Assembly: GCA_965120415.1 (NCBI GenBank)
Contig: CBCPNA010000039.1
Span: 1 to 16,336 of the forward strand
Length of the DNA: 16,336 nucleotides
From: CBCPNA01 sp965120415
GTDB lineage: Bacteria > Bacillota > Clostridia > Lachnospirales > CAG-274
Direction: 5' to 3'
Numbering within the stretch: position 1 is the first letter of the stretch; each line of letters begins with the position of its first letter. The notes beneath the pieces are model-generated. The model did no database searches. It saw only the letters and a list, made by a program, of their open reading frames with translations, and had not been told where the DNA came from. Positions 1 to 7,693 of this stretch are shown in pieces. The translations under genes and the position numbers were made by a program.

Positions 1-107
1 CTACTATTATTATTATTATTAAAATACATAAATAAAACTACTCCTAACGCTATAATAACGATTATAGCAATTATTATTATTGTCCAAAATTTCTTTTTAG
101 ATTTCAT
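1..107 (-). CDS. Partial small membrane-anchored protein (start only)
   Basis: The start of a gene that runs off the left edge. ATG is at 107-105, with a GGGAG Shine-Dalgarno about 9 nt upstream that lies inside the end of the preceding gene. The visible 35 residues are a short Lys-rich stretch (MKSKKKFW), one hydrophobic segment of about 20 residues rich in Ile and Val, then a run of Asn. This topology fits a single-pass membrane anchor with the bulk of the protein outside, or a short membrane peptide. The start overlaps the stop of the upstream 136-aa gene by 11 bp, which suggests translational coupling. No function can be assigned from the visible part. Confidence 0.6.
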   Translation of the reverse strand, partial: MKSKKKFWTIIIIAIIVIIALGVVLFMYFNNNNNS

Positions 108-507
108 CTTTATATTCTCCCTCTTTATCCACTATAGCAATAAATACACTTTCTAATTCTGCTTTATGTAAGGCTAATATTTCATTTATTGTCTTTTCCA
201 AAAGCTCTTCTTGCGTATATTTTATTATAACCTCCCATGCTGGGTTATATTCATCCAAAACTTCTGATATTATATATTTGTCTTTAAAAATATCTGTATC
301 ATAATAATCAAATATAGCATTATATTCCCAATCTGATATATCTCTATCTATAGTTAATTTTATATGCAAATTTAAGCTTTCATCTGATTTTTGCGCATAT
401 ACATTTAAAAGATAGTCTTCATAATCAAAAATTTTAATGCTTGTTAGCTCCTTTTCAAATAAGCCTGTCTTTTTATTTTTTTGCATAATAACAACGACTG
501 TTTCCAT
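97..507 (-). CDS. Uncharacterised conserved 136-aa protein
   Basis: A soluble acidic protein of 136 residues with no signal peptide or membrane segment. It opens METVVVIMQKNKKTG and contains an aromatic/acidic stretch around residues 56-72 (DWEYNAIFDYYDTDIFKDK) and a helical Glu-rich end. From memory it resembles a small uncharacterised Clostridia family (DUF6762); I could not check this. An in-frame ATG lies 12 nt further upstream (519), but GGAG at 514-517 overlaps that codon and sits 6 nt before the ATG at 507, so 507 is the better start. It lies downstream of ftsH on the same strand with only a hairpin between, and overlaps the next gene by 11 bp. It is therefore probably transcribed from the ftsH promoter. 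Function unknown. Confidence 0.75.
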   Translation of the reverse strand: METVVVIMQKNKKTGLFEKELTSIKIFDYEDYLLNVYAQKSDESLNLHIKLTIDRDISDWEYNAIFDYYDTDIFKDKYIISEVLDEYNPAWEVIIKYTQEELLEKTINEILALHKAELESVFIAIVDKEGEYKDEI

Positions 508-513
508 AATAAA

Positions 514-517
514 CTCC
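514..517 (-). promoter_or_regulatory. Ribosome binding site deciding the start of the 136-aa gene
   Basis: GGAG on the minus strand, 6 nt before ATG 507-505. It overlaps the alternative ATG at 519-517, which has no Shine-Dalgarno of its own. This argues for the shorter protein. Confidence 0.65.
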
Positions 518-531
518 ATTAAATTTATTAA

Positions 532-571
532 CCACTTAAATATGCTTTAAGTGGCTTTTTGTTTATTTTTT
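532..571 (+). terminator. Hairpin with T-run, intrinsic terminator shape on the plus strand
   Basis: A perfect 9-bp stem, CCACTTAAA (532-540) and TTTAAGTGG (546-554), with loop TATGC. On the plus strand it is followed by a T-rich tract over 555-571, the textbook intrinsic terminator layout. Nearby genes are all on the minus strand. Read that way the hairpin lies 9 nt after the ftsH stop but is followed by TTAATAAATTT, a poor U-tract. It may partly terminate ftsH transcripts, or stop antisense transcription before it enters ftsH. Confidence 0.55.
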
Positions 572-2959
572 CTTTAATCTAAAATGTCTTTTGTGACTTC
601 TTATCCTAAAGTTTTTTCTAGTTGGTTTTAAAAGAAAATATTTTTTATTAGCTTTAGTTTTAAAATATTTTCTATTTTGCTTAACTCTAAAAAATCTTTT
701 GCTACTGGATATTTTTTTTGTATTATTTATATATTTTTTAGAATTGCTAGATGCTAAAAGCTCCATAAATTCGTCGCCGGTAATATTTTCTTTTTCTATC
801 AAAAAGGCTGCTATTTTATCTAAAGTATTTTTATTTTCTCTTAAAAGCTTTAAAGCTTTTTTATGGCAAGATTTAATAATATTAAGCACTTCTTCATCTA
901 TTTTAGCTTGCGTTTGTTCAGAACAGTTAGGTACAAGGCGTCCATCTAAATATCTATTTTCTATATTTTCTAGTGCTACCATATCAAACTTTTCTGACAT
1001 ACCGTATATAGTTACCATAACTCTTGCTATTTCTGTTGCTCTTTGTATATCGTTGCTTGCACCCGTTGTTATAGAATCAAATTCAACTTCTTCAGCTGCT
1101 CTACCACCTAATAGAACGGTTATTTCGTCTAACATTTCTAAATTATTTTTTAAATTTTTATCTTCTTCTGGTATTTGTAATGTATAGCCTAAAGACCCCA
1201 TGGTACGTGGTACAATTGTTATTTTTTGCACTGGTTTTGTATTTTTTAAAAGTGCTGCAACAAGTGCATGCCCAACCTCATGATAAGCAACAATACGTCT
1301 TTCTTTTTCGGTTAATATTTTGTCCTTTTTTTCTTTACCAGCTATAACAATTTCAACTGCTTCCATCAAATCTTCTTGAGAAACAGATTCTCTTTTTAGC
1401 CTAACTGCTCTTAAAGCAGCCTCATTAATCATGTTAGCAAGGTCTGCTCCTGTCGCTCCGCTAGTTGCAAGAGCTATTTTTTTAAGGTCAACTTTTTCAT
1501 CCAAAATAACTTTTTTTGCATGTACTTTTAAAATATCTATCCTTCCTTTTAAATCTGGCTTTTCAACAATAATACGTCTATCAAAACGCCCTGGTCTTAA
1601 AAGGGCTTTATCCAAAACTTCTGGCCTATTTGTTGCCGCTAATATAACAATACCTTTTGAAGAATCAAAACCGTCCATTTCAGATAAAAGTTGGTTTAAT
1701 GTTTGTTCCCTTTCATCATTGCTAGAATTGTTATCTCTTCTTTTACCTATTGTATCTATTTCATCTATAAATACTATACAAGGGGCATTTTCTGACGCTT
1801 GTTTATAAAGGCTCCTTACCCTAGATGCTCCAAGCCCTACATACATTTCTACAAAATCAGAGCCAGAAATAGATAGAAATGTTACGTTTGCCTCCCCTGC
1901 AACAGCTTTTGCAAGCATAGTTTTACCAGTACCAGGAGGCCCAACCAAAAGTGCGCCCTTTGGCTGTTTTGCCCCTATTTTAGAATACTTTTCTGGATTG
2001 TTTAAAAAGTCGACTATTTCTTTTAAAGATTCTTTTGCTTCTTCTTGCCCTGCTACATCTTTAAAAGTTACTCCTGTTTCTTTTTGCATATAAACTTTAG
2101 CATTACTTTTGCCAAATCCAAATATTCCTCCTCCATCTCCTCCTATTCTTCTGCTAAATAGCCTAAATAAAATCATTAATATAAGATATGTTACAAATAT
2201 TGGCGCTACATATGAAGTAAAAAATTTCAAAAAAGCGTTATTTTCTATAGAAGGAGCTGTAAATTTAACATTATGCTCTCTTAAAAATTCTTTTAATGTA
2301 TGATCCGGAAATACTCCTGTATATAATGGCTGATTTGTTGTTTTGGTATTTTTACTTAGCATAGTGTACAAATTGTTTAATTCTTCATATGCTTTAATAA
2401 GATTGTCTGTGCTTTGCCCTGTGTCTTCCACTATAATTTGCCCTGTATTTTCTTCTGTATCTTCCACTATTACTTGCCCTGCATTTTCTTCTGTGTCTTC
2501 CACTATTACTTGCCCTGCATTTTCTTCTGTATCTTCCACTATAATCTGCCCTGCATTTTCTTCTGTGTCTTTCACTATTACTTGCCCTGTATCTTCTTCT
2601 GTATCTTCTAAATTTTCATCATCTATATCATCTGATGTATTTGTATCAATTTCATTTATTTCTTTTAATACTTCTTCATAATATTCTTCTTTTGGGTATA
2701 TTAAAATTTTACCAGAAGTATATTTAACACTTTCTATCTTTCCTTCTTCAACTAAATCTAAAAATTTGCTGTAGTCTATTTCTCTCATAGCTTTAGTTTG
2801 CATACTAATAGCAATAAAATTCATCAAAATTATGCCTATGATAGACACGATAAGTATTATAAGAGTTGTATTTTTATTAGGCTTTTGATTTTTGTTATTT
2901 TTATTATTTTTGTTAGAATCATTTGTATTTAAAGGGGGTTTAGAATTTTCGTTATCCAT
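563..2959 (-). CDS. ftsH: ATP-dependent zinc metalloprotease FtsH with repeat insertions
   Basis: Membrane-bound AAA+ protease that extracts and degrades misfolded membrane proteins and some regulators, acting as a hexamer with its catalytic domains in the cytoplasm. Seen in order: Asn/Lys-rich N-terminus (1-30), membrane segment 31-53, extracytoplasmic domain, membrane segment about 245-267, Gly-rich linker, Walker A GPPGTGKT (340-347), Walker B IVFIDEID (395-402), second region of homology with RPGRFDR (455-461), zinc motif HEVGH (560-564) and the third zinc ligand Asp637 in TTGASND. All catalytic residues are present, so it should be active. It has 798 residues against roughly 640 for typical bacterial FtsH. 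The excess is five 12-residue acidic repeats (117-176) and a basic tail of five 9-residue units (754-798). AAAGGA lies 7 nt before the ATG, and it has its own promoter at 3007-3035. Confidence 0.97.
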   Translation of the reverse strand: MDNENSKPPLNTNDSNKNNKNNKNQKPNKNTTLIILIVSIIGIILMNFIAISMQTKAMREIDYSKFLDLVEEGKIESVKYTSGKILIYPKEEYYEEVLKEINEIDTNTSDDIDDENLEDTEEDTGQVIVKDTEENAGQIIVEDTEENAGQVIVEDTEENAGQVIVEDTEENTGQIIVEDTGQSTDNLIKAYEELNNLYTMLSKNTKTTNQPLYTGVFPDHTLKEFLREHNVKFTAPSIENNAFLKFFTSYVAPIFVTYLILMILFRLFSRRIGGDGGGIFGFGKSNAKVYMQKETGVTFKDVAGQEEAKESLKEIVDFLNNPEKYSKIGAKQPKGALLVGPPGTGKTMLAKAVAGEANVTFLSISGSDFVEMYVGLGASRVRSLYKQASENAPCIVFIDEIDTIGKRRDNNSSNDEREQTLNQLLSEMDGFDSSKGIVILAATNRPEVLDKALLRPGRFDRRIIVEKPDLKGRIDILKVHAKKVILDEKVDLKKIALATSGATGADLANMINEAALRAVRLKRESVSQEDLMEAVEIVIAGKEKKDKILTEKERRIVAYHEVGHALVAALLKNTKPVQKITIVPRTMGSLGYTLQIPEEDKNLKNNLEMLDEITVLLGGRAAEEVEFDSITTGASNDIQRATEIARVMVTIYGMSEKFDMVALENIENRYLDGRLVPNCSEQTQAKIDEEVLNIIKSCHKKALKLLRENKNTLDKIAAFLIEKENITGDEFMELLASSNSKKYINNTKKISSSKRFFRVKQNRKYFKTKANKKYFLLKPTRKNFRIRSHKRHFRLKKK
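566..700 (-). repeat. Five 9-residue basic repeats forming the FtsH C-terminal tail
   Basis: The last 45 residues of FtsH (754-798) divide exactly into five nonapeptides: KRFFRVKQN, RKYFKTKAN, KKYFLLKPT, RKNFRIRSH and KRHFRLKKK. Consensus: two basic residues, a variable one, an invariant Phe, then mostly basic residues. In DNA this is a degenerate 27-bp period with no two identical copies, so the repeat is old or under selection at the protein level. The tail follows the protease domain and is expected to be cytoplasmic. It has no counterpart in the FtsH proteins I know. Confidence 0.85.
2432..2611 (-). repeat. Five 36-bp tandem repeats encoding acidic 12-mers in FtsH
   Basis: Residues 117-176 of FtsH are five in-frame copies of a 12-residue unit close to VEDTEENAGQVI, followed by a partial sixth (VEDTGQST, 177-184). 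The DNA copies are nearly identical, differing mainly at single bases, so this looks like a recently expanded or still unstable minisatellite. It lies between the two membrane segments, in the extracytoplasmic domain. The 36-bp unit keeps the reading frame whatever the copy number. Confidence 0.93.
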
Positions 2960-3006
2960 TTTAATATCCTTTCTAAAAAGTATAAATTAAAAAATCACTT
3001 TATTAC

Positions 3007-3035
3007 ATTATATACAATATGTAAAATTTCTTCAA
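3007..3035 (-). promoter_or_regulatory. Probable sigma-A promoter of ftsH
   Basis: On the minus strand: TTGAAG at 3035-3030, a 17-nt spacer, and a perfect TATAAT at 3012-3007. The start of transcription would be near 3000, giving a leader of about 40 nt before the ftsH ATG. It lies in the 113-bp gap after spoIID, so ftsH need not depend on the upstream genes. Confidence 0.7.
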
Positions 3036-3072
3036 CAATTATTTAACAATTTTTATTATTTTTTTTAATATT

Positions 3073-4029
3073 TTAATAAATTTTTTCTATAGTAATGCCT
3101 GAATAATAATGATTTAATATTTCTTCATAAGTTTTGCCTTCTTTAGCCATAAATTCTGCTCCATATTGGCTCATACCTGCTCCATGTCCATAACCTTTTG
3201 TTGTAAAAGTTATGTTATCTTCATTTTTTTGTATAGTAAAATTTGTTGATCTTAAATCAAACATTGTTCTTATATCTTTTCCTGCAATAGTATTTTGGCA
3301 AACTGTTACCTCCAAAACATAACCTGCATCTGAAGTTTTTGTTATTTCAAAAGAGTTAATAATTTCATCTTTATCTATATCCGGTAGTTTTTCTAAAATT
3401 TTGTTTATAAATTCTTCATTGCTTACAACGGTATTATAAATAAAATTAGGGGCATTTTCATCTTGCTTGCTATCAACACTTTTTATATAAGGAAGGCTAT
3501 TGTCCCAAACATTTTCGGCATCTTCTGTCACTCCAGCACTTGTAGAATGAAATACCGCCTCTATAGCCTCTCCATCATATGTCATTATTAACCCTTTTGT
3601 GCTATAAACTGCATTATATATTTTCGCATAATAGGTATCAAAATTATCGCCCCATTTGCTTTTAAGATCCTCTACGCTTATATAAGCTTGTCCTATTTTT
3701 GTATAATCGACTTCTTCATTTATATCTTCTATACGTCTGTATGCATATGTCCTTGATGCAATTGCTTGCGCTTTTAGTGCCTCTTCTTCAAAGCTAACAG
3801 GCATTTCTGCTGCAACAACCCCCACTATATATTCTTCAAAAGGTATGGATATACTATTTATTAAACTATTATTTGTATCATTTTCAAACTCTAGATAATC
3901 TACAACATTTTGAAAATTATTTATATTTAAATTTTCATATTCTTTATTATAAACAAAAATAAAAATTAAAGGTATAATTATTACGATAAGCAAAATATAA
4001 ATACTAAAGAAAAATATATTTTTTAGCAT
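3073..4029 (-). CDS. spoIID: Stage II sporulation protein SpoIID (lytic transglycosylase)
   Basis: Membrane-anchored peptidoglycan lytic transglycosylase that, with SpoIIP and SpoIIM, degrades septal wall so that the mother cell can engulf the forespore. Seen: one N-terminal membrane segment (about 4-27), then the SpoIID domain. This starts FEEYIVGVVAAEMP, where Glu75 matches the catalytic Glu of the family. It continues with KAQAIASRTYA (86-96) and HSTSAG (161-166), and closes with GYGHGAGMSQYGA (279-291). At 318 residues it is full length. GAGGTGA lies just upstream of the ATG. It starts 26 bp after murA, so the two are probably one operon, the arrangement known from Bacillus (murAA-spoIID). 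I see no sporulation promoter in the small gap. The SpoIID domain also occurs in non-sporulation proteins (LytB), but this context favours SpoIID. Confidence 0.93.
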   Translation of the reverse strand: MLKNIFFFSIYILLIVIIIPLIFIFVYNKEYENLNINNFQNVVDYLEFENDTNNSLINSISIPFEEYIVGVVAAEMPVSFEEEALKAQAIASRTYAYRRIEDINEEVDYTKIGQAYISVEDLKSKWGDNFDTYYAKIYNAVYSTKGLIMTYDGEAIEAVFHSTSAGVTEDAENVWDNSLPYIKSVDSKQDENAPNFIYNTVVSNEEFINKILEKLPDIDKDEIINSFEITKTSDAGYVLEVTVCQNTIAGKDIRTMFDLRSTNFTIQKNEDNITFTTKGYGHGAGMSQYGAEFMAKEGKTYEEILNHYYSGITIEKIY

Positions 4030-4055
4030 AAAATCACCTCAAGAAATTTATATGC

Positions 4056-5324
4056 TTAATCTTTTGTATAAATTCTTTTTATTTTGCCCCCTATTTTTTG
4101 CAATTTTTCATCTATTTTGTAATACCCTCTTTCTATATGATGTATATCGCTTATTTCTGTCTGCCCTTCGGCACAAAAGCCTGCTATGATAAGTGACGCT
4201 CCAGACCTTAAATCTGTTGCTTTAACCTTTGCCCCTGTTAAGTTTTTTTTGCCTTCAACAATAGCACAATTACCCTCTAGCTTTATATCAGCGCCCATCA
4301 AATTAAGCTCACTAACATACATAAATCTGTTTTCAAAAATTGTTTCATTTACAACCGCCGTGCCTTTTGTATAAGACATAAGGCTAACAAATTGGGCTTG
4401 CATATCTGTAGGAAAGCCCGGATAGGGCATTGTTTTTATATCTATATTTTTTGCTTTATTAGAAGGGCAAATTTTTATAGTATCTTTTGTTTCTTCTATA
4501 TCAAATTCCATCTCTTTAAGCTTTGCTGTTACCGCCTTTAAATGTTCTGGTATTACGTTTAAAACTTTTATTTCTCCTTGTGTTGCTGCGCCTATAGCCA
4601 AAAATGTACCAGCCTCTATCCTATCTGGTATAATAGTATGCTTGCAACCTTTTAAATGTTTAACCCCTTTTATTTTAATTGTTTCTGTACCGGCGCCTTT
4701 TATATTACCCCCCATTTTGTTTATAAAATCAGCTAAATCTACAATTTCTGGCTCTGTAGCGCAATTAGTTATTGTTGTTTCTCCATCTAAAAATACACTT
4801 GCCATAATAATATTTTCTGTCGCTCCAACACTAGGAAAGTCAAGGTGTATTTCTGCTGGTTTAAGCTCCTTTTCTGCCTCTATTTCTATTATGCCGTGCT
4901 CTTTTTTTATAAAAGCCCCAAAAGCTTTAAAGCCCTTTAAATGCAAATCTATAGGTCTTACCCCAATAGGGCACCCCCCCGGCATTTGTATACAGACTTT
5001 TTTAAATCTAGCAAATAACGCCCCAGCCAAAAGAAAGGATGCACGTATTTTTTTTACAAGTTCTTCTGATATATTTGTATTTTTTATATTTTCTGTATTT
5101 AATATTAATGTTTTATTTTGTTCATCTTTTTTTATAATCACCCCTAATTGTTCAAGCAAGTCGCACATAATCTTTATATCAGACAAAAAGGGCACTCTTT
5201 TTAAAACAACTTCTCCAGAACATAATAAACAAGCCGCTAATATAGGTAGCGCTGCATTTTTGCCCCCTTCTATTTCTATTTCGCCTTTTAAAACGCTAGT
5301 TTTTTCTATTAAAAATTTTTCCAT
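4056..5324 (-). CDS. murA: UDP-N-acetylglucosamine 1-carboxyvinyltransferase MurA
   Basis: First committed step of peptidoglycan precursor synthesis in the cytoplasm: transfer of enolpyruvate from phosphoenolpyruvate to UDP-GlcNAc. Full length at 422 residues. Visible motifs: GGKNAALP with Lys22 (substrate binding), IRASFLLAGALFAR (93-106), and the active-site loop GGCPIGVRP with Cys118, the residue alkylated by fosfomycin. With Cys rather than Asp there, the enzyme is predicted to be fosfomycin-sensitive. AAAGGA lies 9 nt before the ATG. I cannot point to a confident promoter: upstream (5325-5410) is AT-rich with TATTAT-like hexamers but no good -35. An imperfect inverted repeat, ATTCC/GGAAT around TTTAAA (5365-5382), lies in that leader. 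It runs divergently from nrdD. Confidence 0.96.
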   Translation of the reverse strand: MEKFLIEKTSVLKGEIEIEGGKNAALPILAACLLCSGEVVLKRVPFLSDIKIMCDLLEQLGVIIKKDEQNKTLILNTENIKNTNISEELVKKIRASFLLAGALFARFKKVCIQMPGGCPIGVRPIDLHLKGFKAFGAFIKKEHGIIEIEAEKELKPAEIHLDFPSVGATENIIMASVFLDGETTITNCATEPEIVDLADFINKMGGNIKGAGTETIKIKGVKHLKGCKHTIIPDRIEAGTFLAIGAATQGEIKVLNVIPEHLKAVTAKLKEMEFDIEETKDTIKICPSNKAKNIDIKTMPYPGFPTDMQAQFVSLMSYTKGTAVVNETIFENRFMYVSELNLMGADIKLEGNCAIVEGKKNLTGAKVKATDLRSGASLIIAGFCAEGQTEISDIHHIERGYYKIDEKLQKIGGKIKRIYTKD

Positions 5325-5414
5325 AAAAGTTATTCCTTTCAGTAAAAATAATGCTTAATAATATATTCCCCTTTAAAGGAATAAAAATACTTTTAAAATT
5401 TTTAAAATTAATGA

Positions 5415-5443
5415 TTGACAAGATATTAATTATTATATATAAT
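5415..5443 (+). promoter_or_regulatory. Consensus sigma-A promoter of nrdD-nrdG-dut
   Basis: Perfect TTGACA (5415-5420), exactly 17 nt, perfect TATAAT (5438-5443). Transcription should start near 5450, leaving a leader of about 80 nt. Such a strong promoter implies that repression does the control, which fits the NrdR-like boxes directly downstream. Confidence 0.88.
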
Positions 5444-5444
5444 C

Positions 5445-5491
5445 TATCTATATCTAGTGAGATTTTAAAAATATATCGCTACATATAGTGT
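5445..5491 (+). promoter_or_regulatory. Tandem NrdR-like boxes
   Basis: Two 16-bp sites resemble the NrdR box, whose consensus from memory is acaCwAtATaTwGtgt. Box 2 (5476-5491, ending TATAGTGT) matches 13 of 16 positions; box 1 (5445-5460, ending TCTAGTGA) matches 11 of 16. They start 31 bp apart, three helical turns, which is the tandem spacing reported for NrdR operators. They cover the predicted transcription start. NrdR is the ATP-cone repressor of ribonucleotide reductase genes; its gene is not in this window. Confidence 0.7.
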
Positions 5492-5513
5492 TTTTTTATT
5501 TAACTCTTAAATT

Positions 5514-5520
5514 AAGGAGG
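5514..5520 (+). promoter_or_regulatory. Ribosome binding site supporting the TTG start of nrdD
   Basis: AAGGAGG followed by 8 nt and then TTG at 5529-5531. No ATG or GTG sits at a proper distance, so this near-perfect Shine-Dalgarno decides for a TTG initiator. Confidence 0.85.
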
Positions 5521-5528
5521 TTTTTTTC

Positions 5529-7676
5529 TTGTTAAAGATTATAAAAAAAGACAACTCTTTTGAACCTTTTAATATTTTAAAAATTAACTCTACAATAAAA
5601 GAGGCTGGCAAAAGAATTATGCTAAATCTTGAAGAAAATGACTTTTACAAAATAAATACAAATATAAATAATAAAATATCTGAAATAAATACCCAAAATA
5701 TACCCTCAGAAACAATATATGGCATAGTTGTTGATACGCTTTATGACACAAACCCTACCCTTGCCAAAAGCTATAAAGAATATAAAAATTATAAAAAAGA
5801 CTTTGTAAAAATATTAGACACTGTCTATAAAAAGGCCAAGCTTTTAACATATTCAAACGATAAAGAAAATAGCAACACAGATAGTGCTTTAATTTCTACC
5901 AAAAGAAGCCTTGTGTACAATTATTTAAATACAGAGCTTTATAAAAAATTTATGCTAACTAAAGAAGAATTAAAAGCATGCACTGAAGGCTATATTTATA
6001 TCCATGATATGAACGCAAGAAGAGATACTGTCAACTGCTGTTTATTTAACATAGAGGCTGTTTTAAACGATGGCTTTGAAATGGGTAATTTATGGTACAA
6101 TGAGCCAAAAACGCTTGCAGCAGCTTTTAATGTAATAGCAGATATTATTTTATCTACTGCATCGCAACAATACGGTGGCTTTACAATACCAGAAATAGAT
6201 AATGTTTTGGCTAAATATGCTGAAAAAAGCTTTTTAAAATATAAAGAAGAAATAAAAGAATATATAAAATACGCTAAAACAGATTTAAACGATTTTGATT
6301 TAAAATATATAGAAAGACAAGCCCTTAAAAAAGTGGAAAGAGATTTTGAGCAAGGCTTTCAAGGGCTTGAATACAAGCTTAATTCTGTTAAAAGCTCTAG
6401 GGGTGATTATCCTTTTGTTACATTTAGCATAGGGCTTTGCAAAAGCTTTTTTGCCAAAATGGCTTGCAAAACATTTTTAAATGTCCATAAAAATGGACAA
6501 GGTAAAGAGGGCAACAAAAAGCCTGTCCTATTTCCTAAAATAGTCTTTTTATATGATGAAAATTTGCACGATGATGGTAAAGAATTAGCTGATATTTTTG
6601 AAACAGCTCTTGCTTGTTCTGCCCAAACAATGTACCCAGATTATTTAAGCCTTTCTGGCGATAGCTACGTCGCAAAAGCTTACCAAAATTACAACACTGT
6701 TATATCGCCTATGGGTTGCCGTGCATTTTTAAGCCTATATTTTGAAAAAGGTGGTAAAACTCCTTTAGATGAAAACGATAAACCTATAACAGTTGGTCGT
6801 TTTAATGTTGGGGCTATATCTTTAAATCTTCCTATGATATACCAAAAATCAAAATTAGAAAATAAAGACTTTTTTGATGTGCTTGACTACTACTTAAATC
6901 TAATCAGAAATTTACATTTAAAAACTATAGATTATTTAGGCGAGCTAAAGGCTCATACCAACCCTCTTGCATTTTGTGAAGGTGGCTTTTATGGAGGTAA
7001 TTTAAAGCCTTATGATAATATAAAACCTCTTTTAAAATCTGCTACAGCAAGCTTTGGTATAACCGCATTAAACGAGCTTTCTAGGCTTTATAACCAAAAA
7101 TCTATATTTGAAGATTCTACTTTTGCTTTAAAAACAATGGAGCATATAAACAAAAAAATAGAAGAATTTAAAAACCAAGATGATGTTTTATATGCTGTGT
7201 ACGGTACCCCAGCAGAAAGCCTTTGTGGGCTTCAAGTAGAACAATTCAGGAAAAAGTATGGAATAATCAAAAATGTTTCTGACAAACAATATTTTAGCAA
7301 TTCTTTTCATACACATGTTTCTGAAGATATAACTCCTATCCAAAAGCAAGATTGCGAAAAAAAATTTTGGAATTTATTAAACGGTGGCAAAATACAATAT
7401 GTAAAATATCCTATAAATTATAATAAAAACGCTATGAAAACTCTTATAAAACGTGCTATGGATTTTGGCTTTTATGAAGGGGTTAATCTAAATTTATCTT
7501 ATTGTGATAACTGCTATCATAGAGAGCTTGATATGGAAAAATGCTCTAAATGTGGCAGCACTAATCTAACCAAAATAGATAGGATGAACGGCTATCTAAG
7601 CTATTCCAGAATAAAAGGAGATACAAGGCTTAATAATGCCAAAATGCAAGAATTAAAAGACAGAAAAAGTATGTAA
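5529..7676 (+). CDS. nrdD: Anaerobic ribonucleoside-triphosphate reductase NrdD (class III)
   Basis: Reduces ribonucleoside triphosphates to deoxyribonucleotides by an oxygen-sensitive glycyl radical, using formate as reductant in the classical enzyme. Seen: N-terminal ATP-cone (about 1-95) for allosteric control by ATP/dATP, then the barrel with ARRDTVNCCLFN, the SRGDYPFVTFSIGL strand, YPDYLSLSG and SPMGCRAF. The C-terminal zinc site is made by Cys659, 662, 672 and 675, and the glycyl radical loop is RMNGYLS with Gly688. All hallmark elements are present, and 715 residues matches the E. coli enzyme (712). It begins with TTG behind a strong ribosome binding site. It is first in an operon with its activase nrdG (17-bp gap) and a dUTPase, and has a consensus promoter plus NrdR-like operator. 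It implies growth and DNA replication without oxygen. Confidence 0.97.
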   Translation: MLKIIKKDNSFEPFNILKINSTIKEAGKRIMLNLEENDFYKINTNINNKISEINTQNIPSETIYGIVVDTLYDTNPTLAKSYKEYKNYKKDFVKILDTVYKKAKLLTYSNDKENSNTDSALISTKRSLVYNYLNTELYKKFMLTKEELKACTEGYIYIHDMNARRDTVNCCLFNIEAVLNDGFEMGNLWYNEPKTLAAAFNVIADIILSTASQQYGGFTIPEIDNVLAKYAEKSFLKYKEEIKEYIKYAKTDLNDFDLKYIERQALKKVERDFEQGFQGLEYKLNSVKSSRGDYPFVTFSIGLCKSFFAKMACKTFLNVHKNGQGKEGNKKPVLFPKIVFLYDENLHDDGKELADIFETALACSAQTMYPDYLSLSGDSYVAKAYQNYNTVISPMGCRAFLSLYFEKGGKTPLDENDKPITVGRFNVGAISLNLPMIYQKSKLENKDFFDVLDYYLNLIRNLHLKTIDYLGELKAHTNPLAFCEGGFYGGNLKPYDNIKPLLKSATASFGITALNELSRLYNQKSIFEDSTFALKTMEHINKKIEEFKNQDDVLYAVYGTPAESLCGLQVEQFRKKYGIIKNVSDKQYFSNSFHTHVSEDITPIQKQDCEKKFWNLLNGGKIQYVKYPINYNKNAMKTLIKRAMDFGFYEGVNLNLSYCDNCYHRELDMEKCSKCGSTNLTKIDRMNGYLSYSRIKGDTRLNNAKMQELKDRKSM

Positions 7677-7693
7677 AATACAGAGGTAATTTT

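Noticed and set aside
2432..2611. 36-bp direct repeats of CRISPR-like length
   Set aside because: The copies are contiguous with no spacers, lie in frame inside ftsH and encode a regular 12-residue unit.
2343..2681. Ser/Cys-rich open frames on the plus strand opposite the FtsH repeats
   Set aside because: They are shadows created by the repeat: no ribosome binding site, and the opposite strand holds a certain gene.
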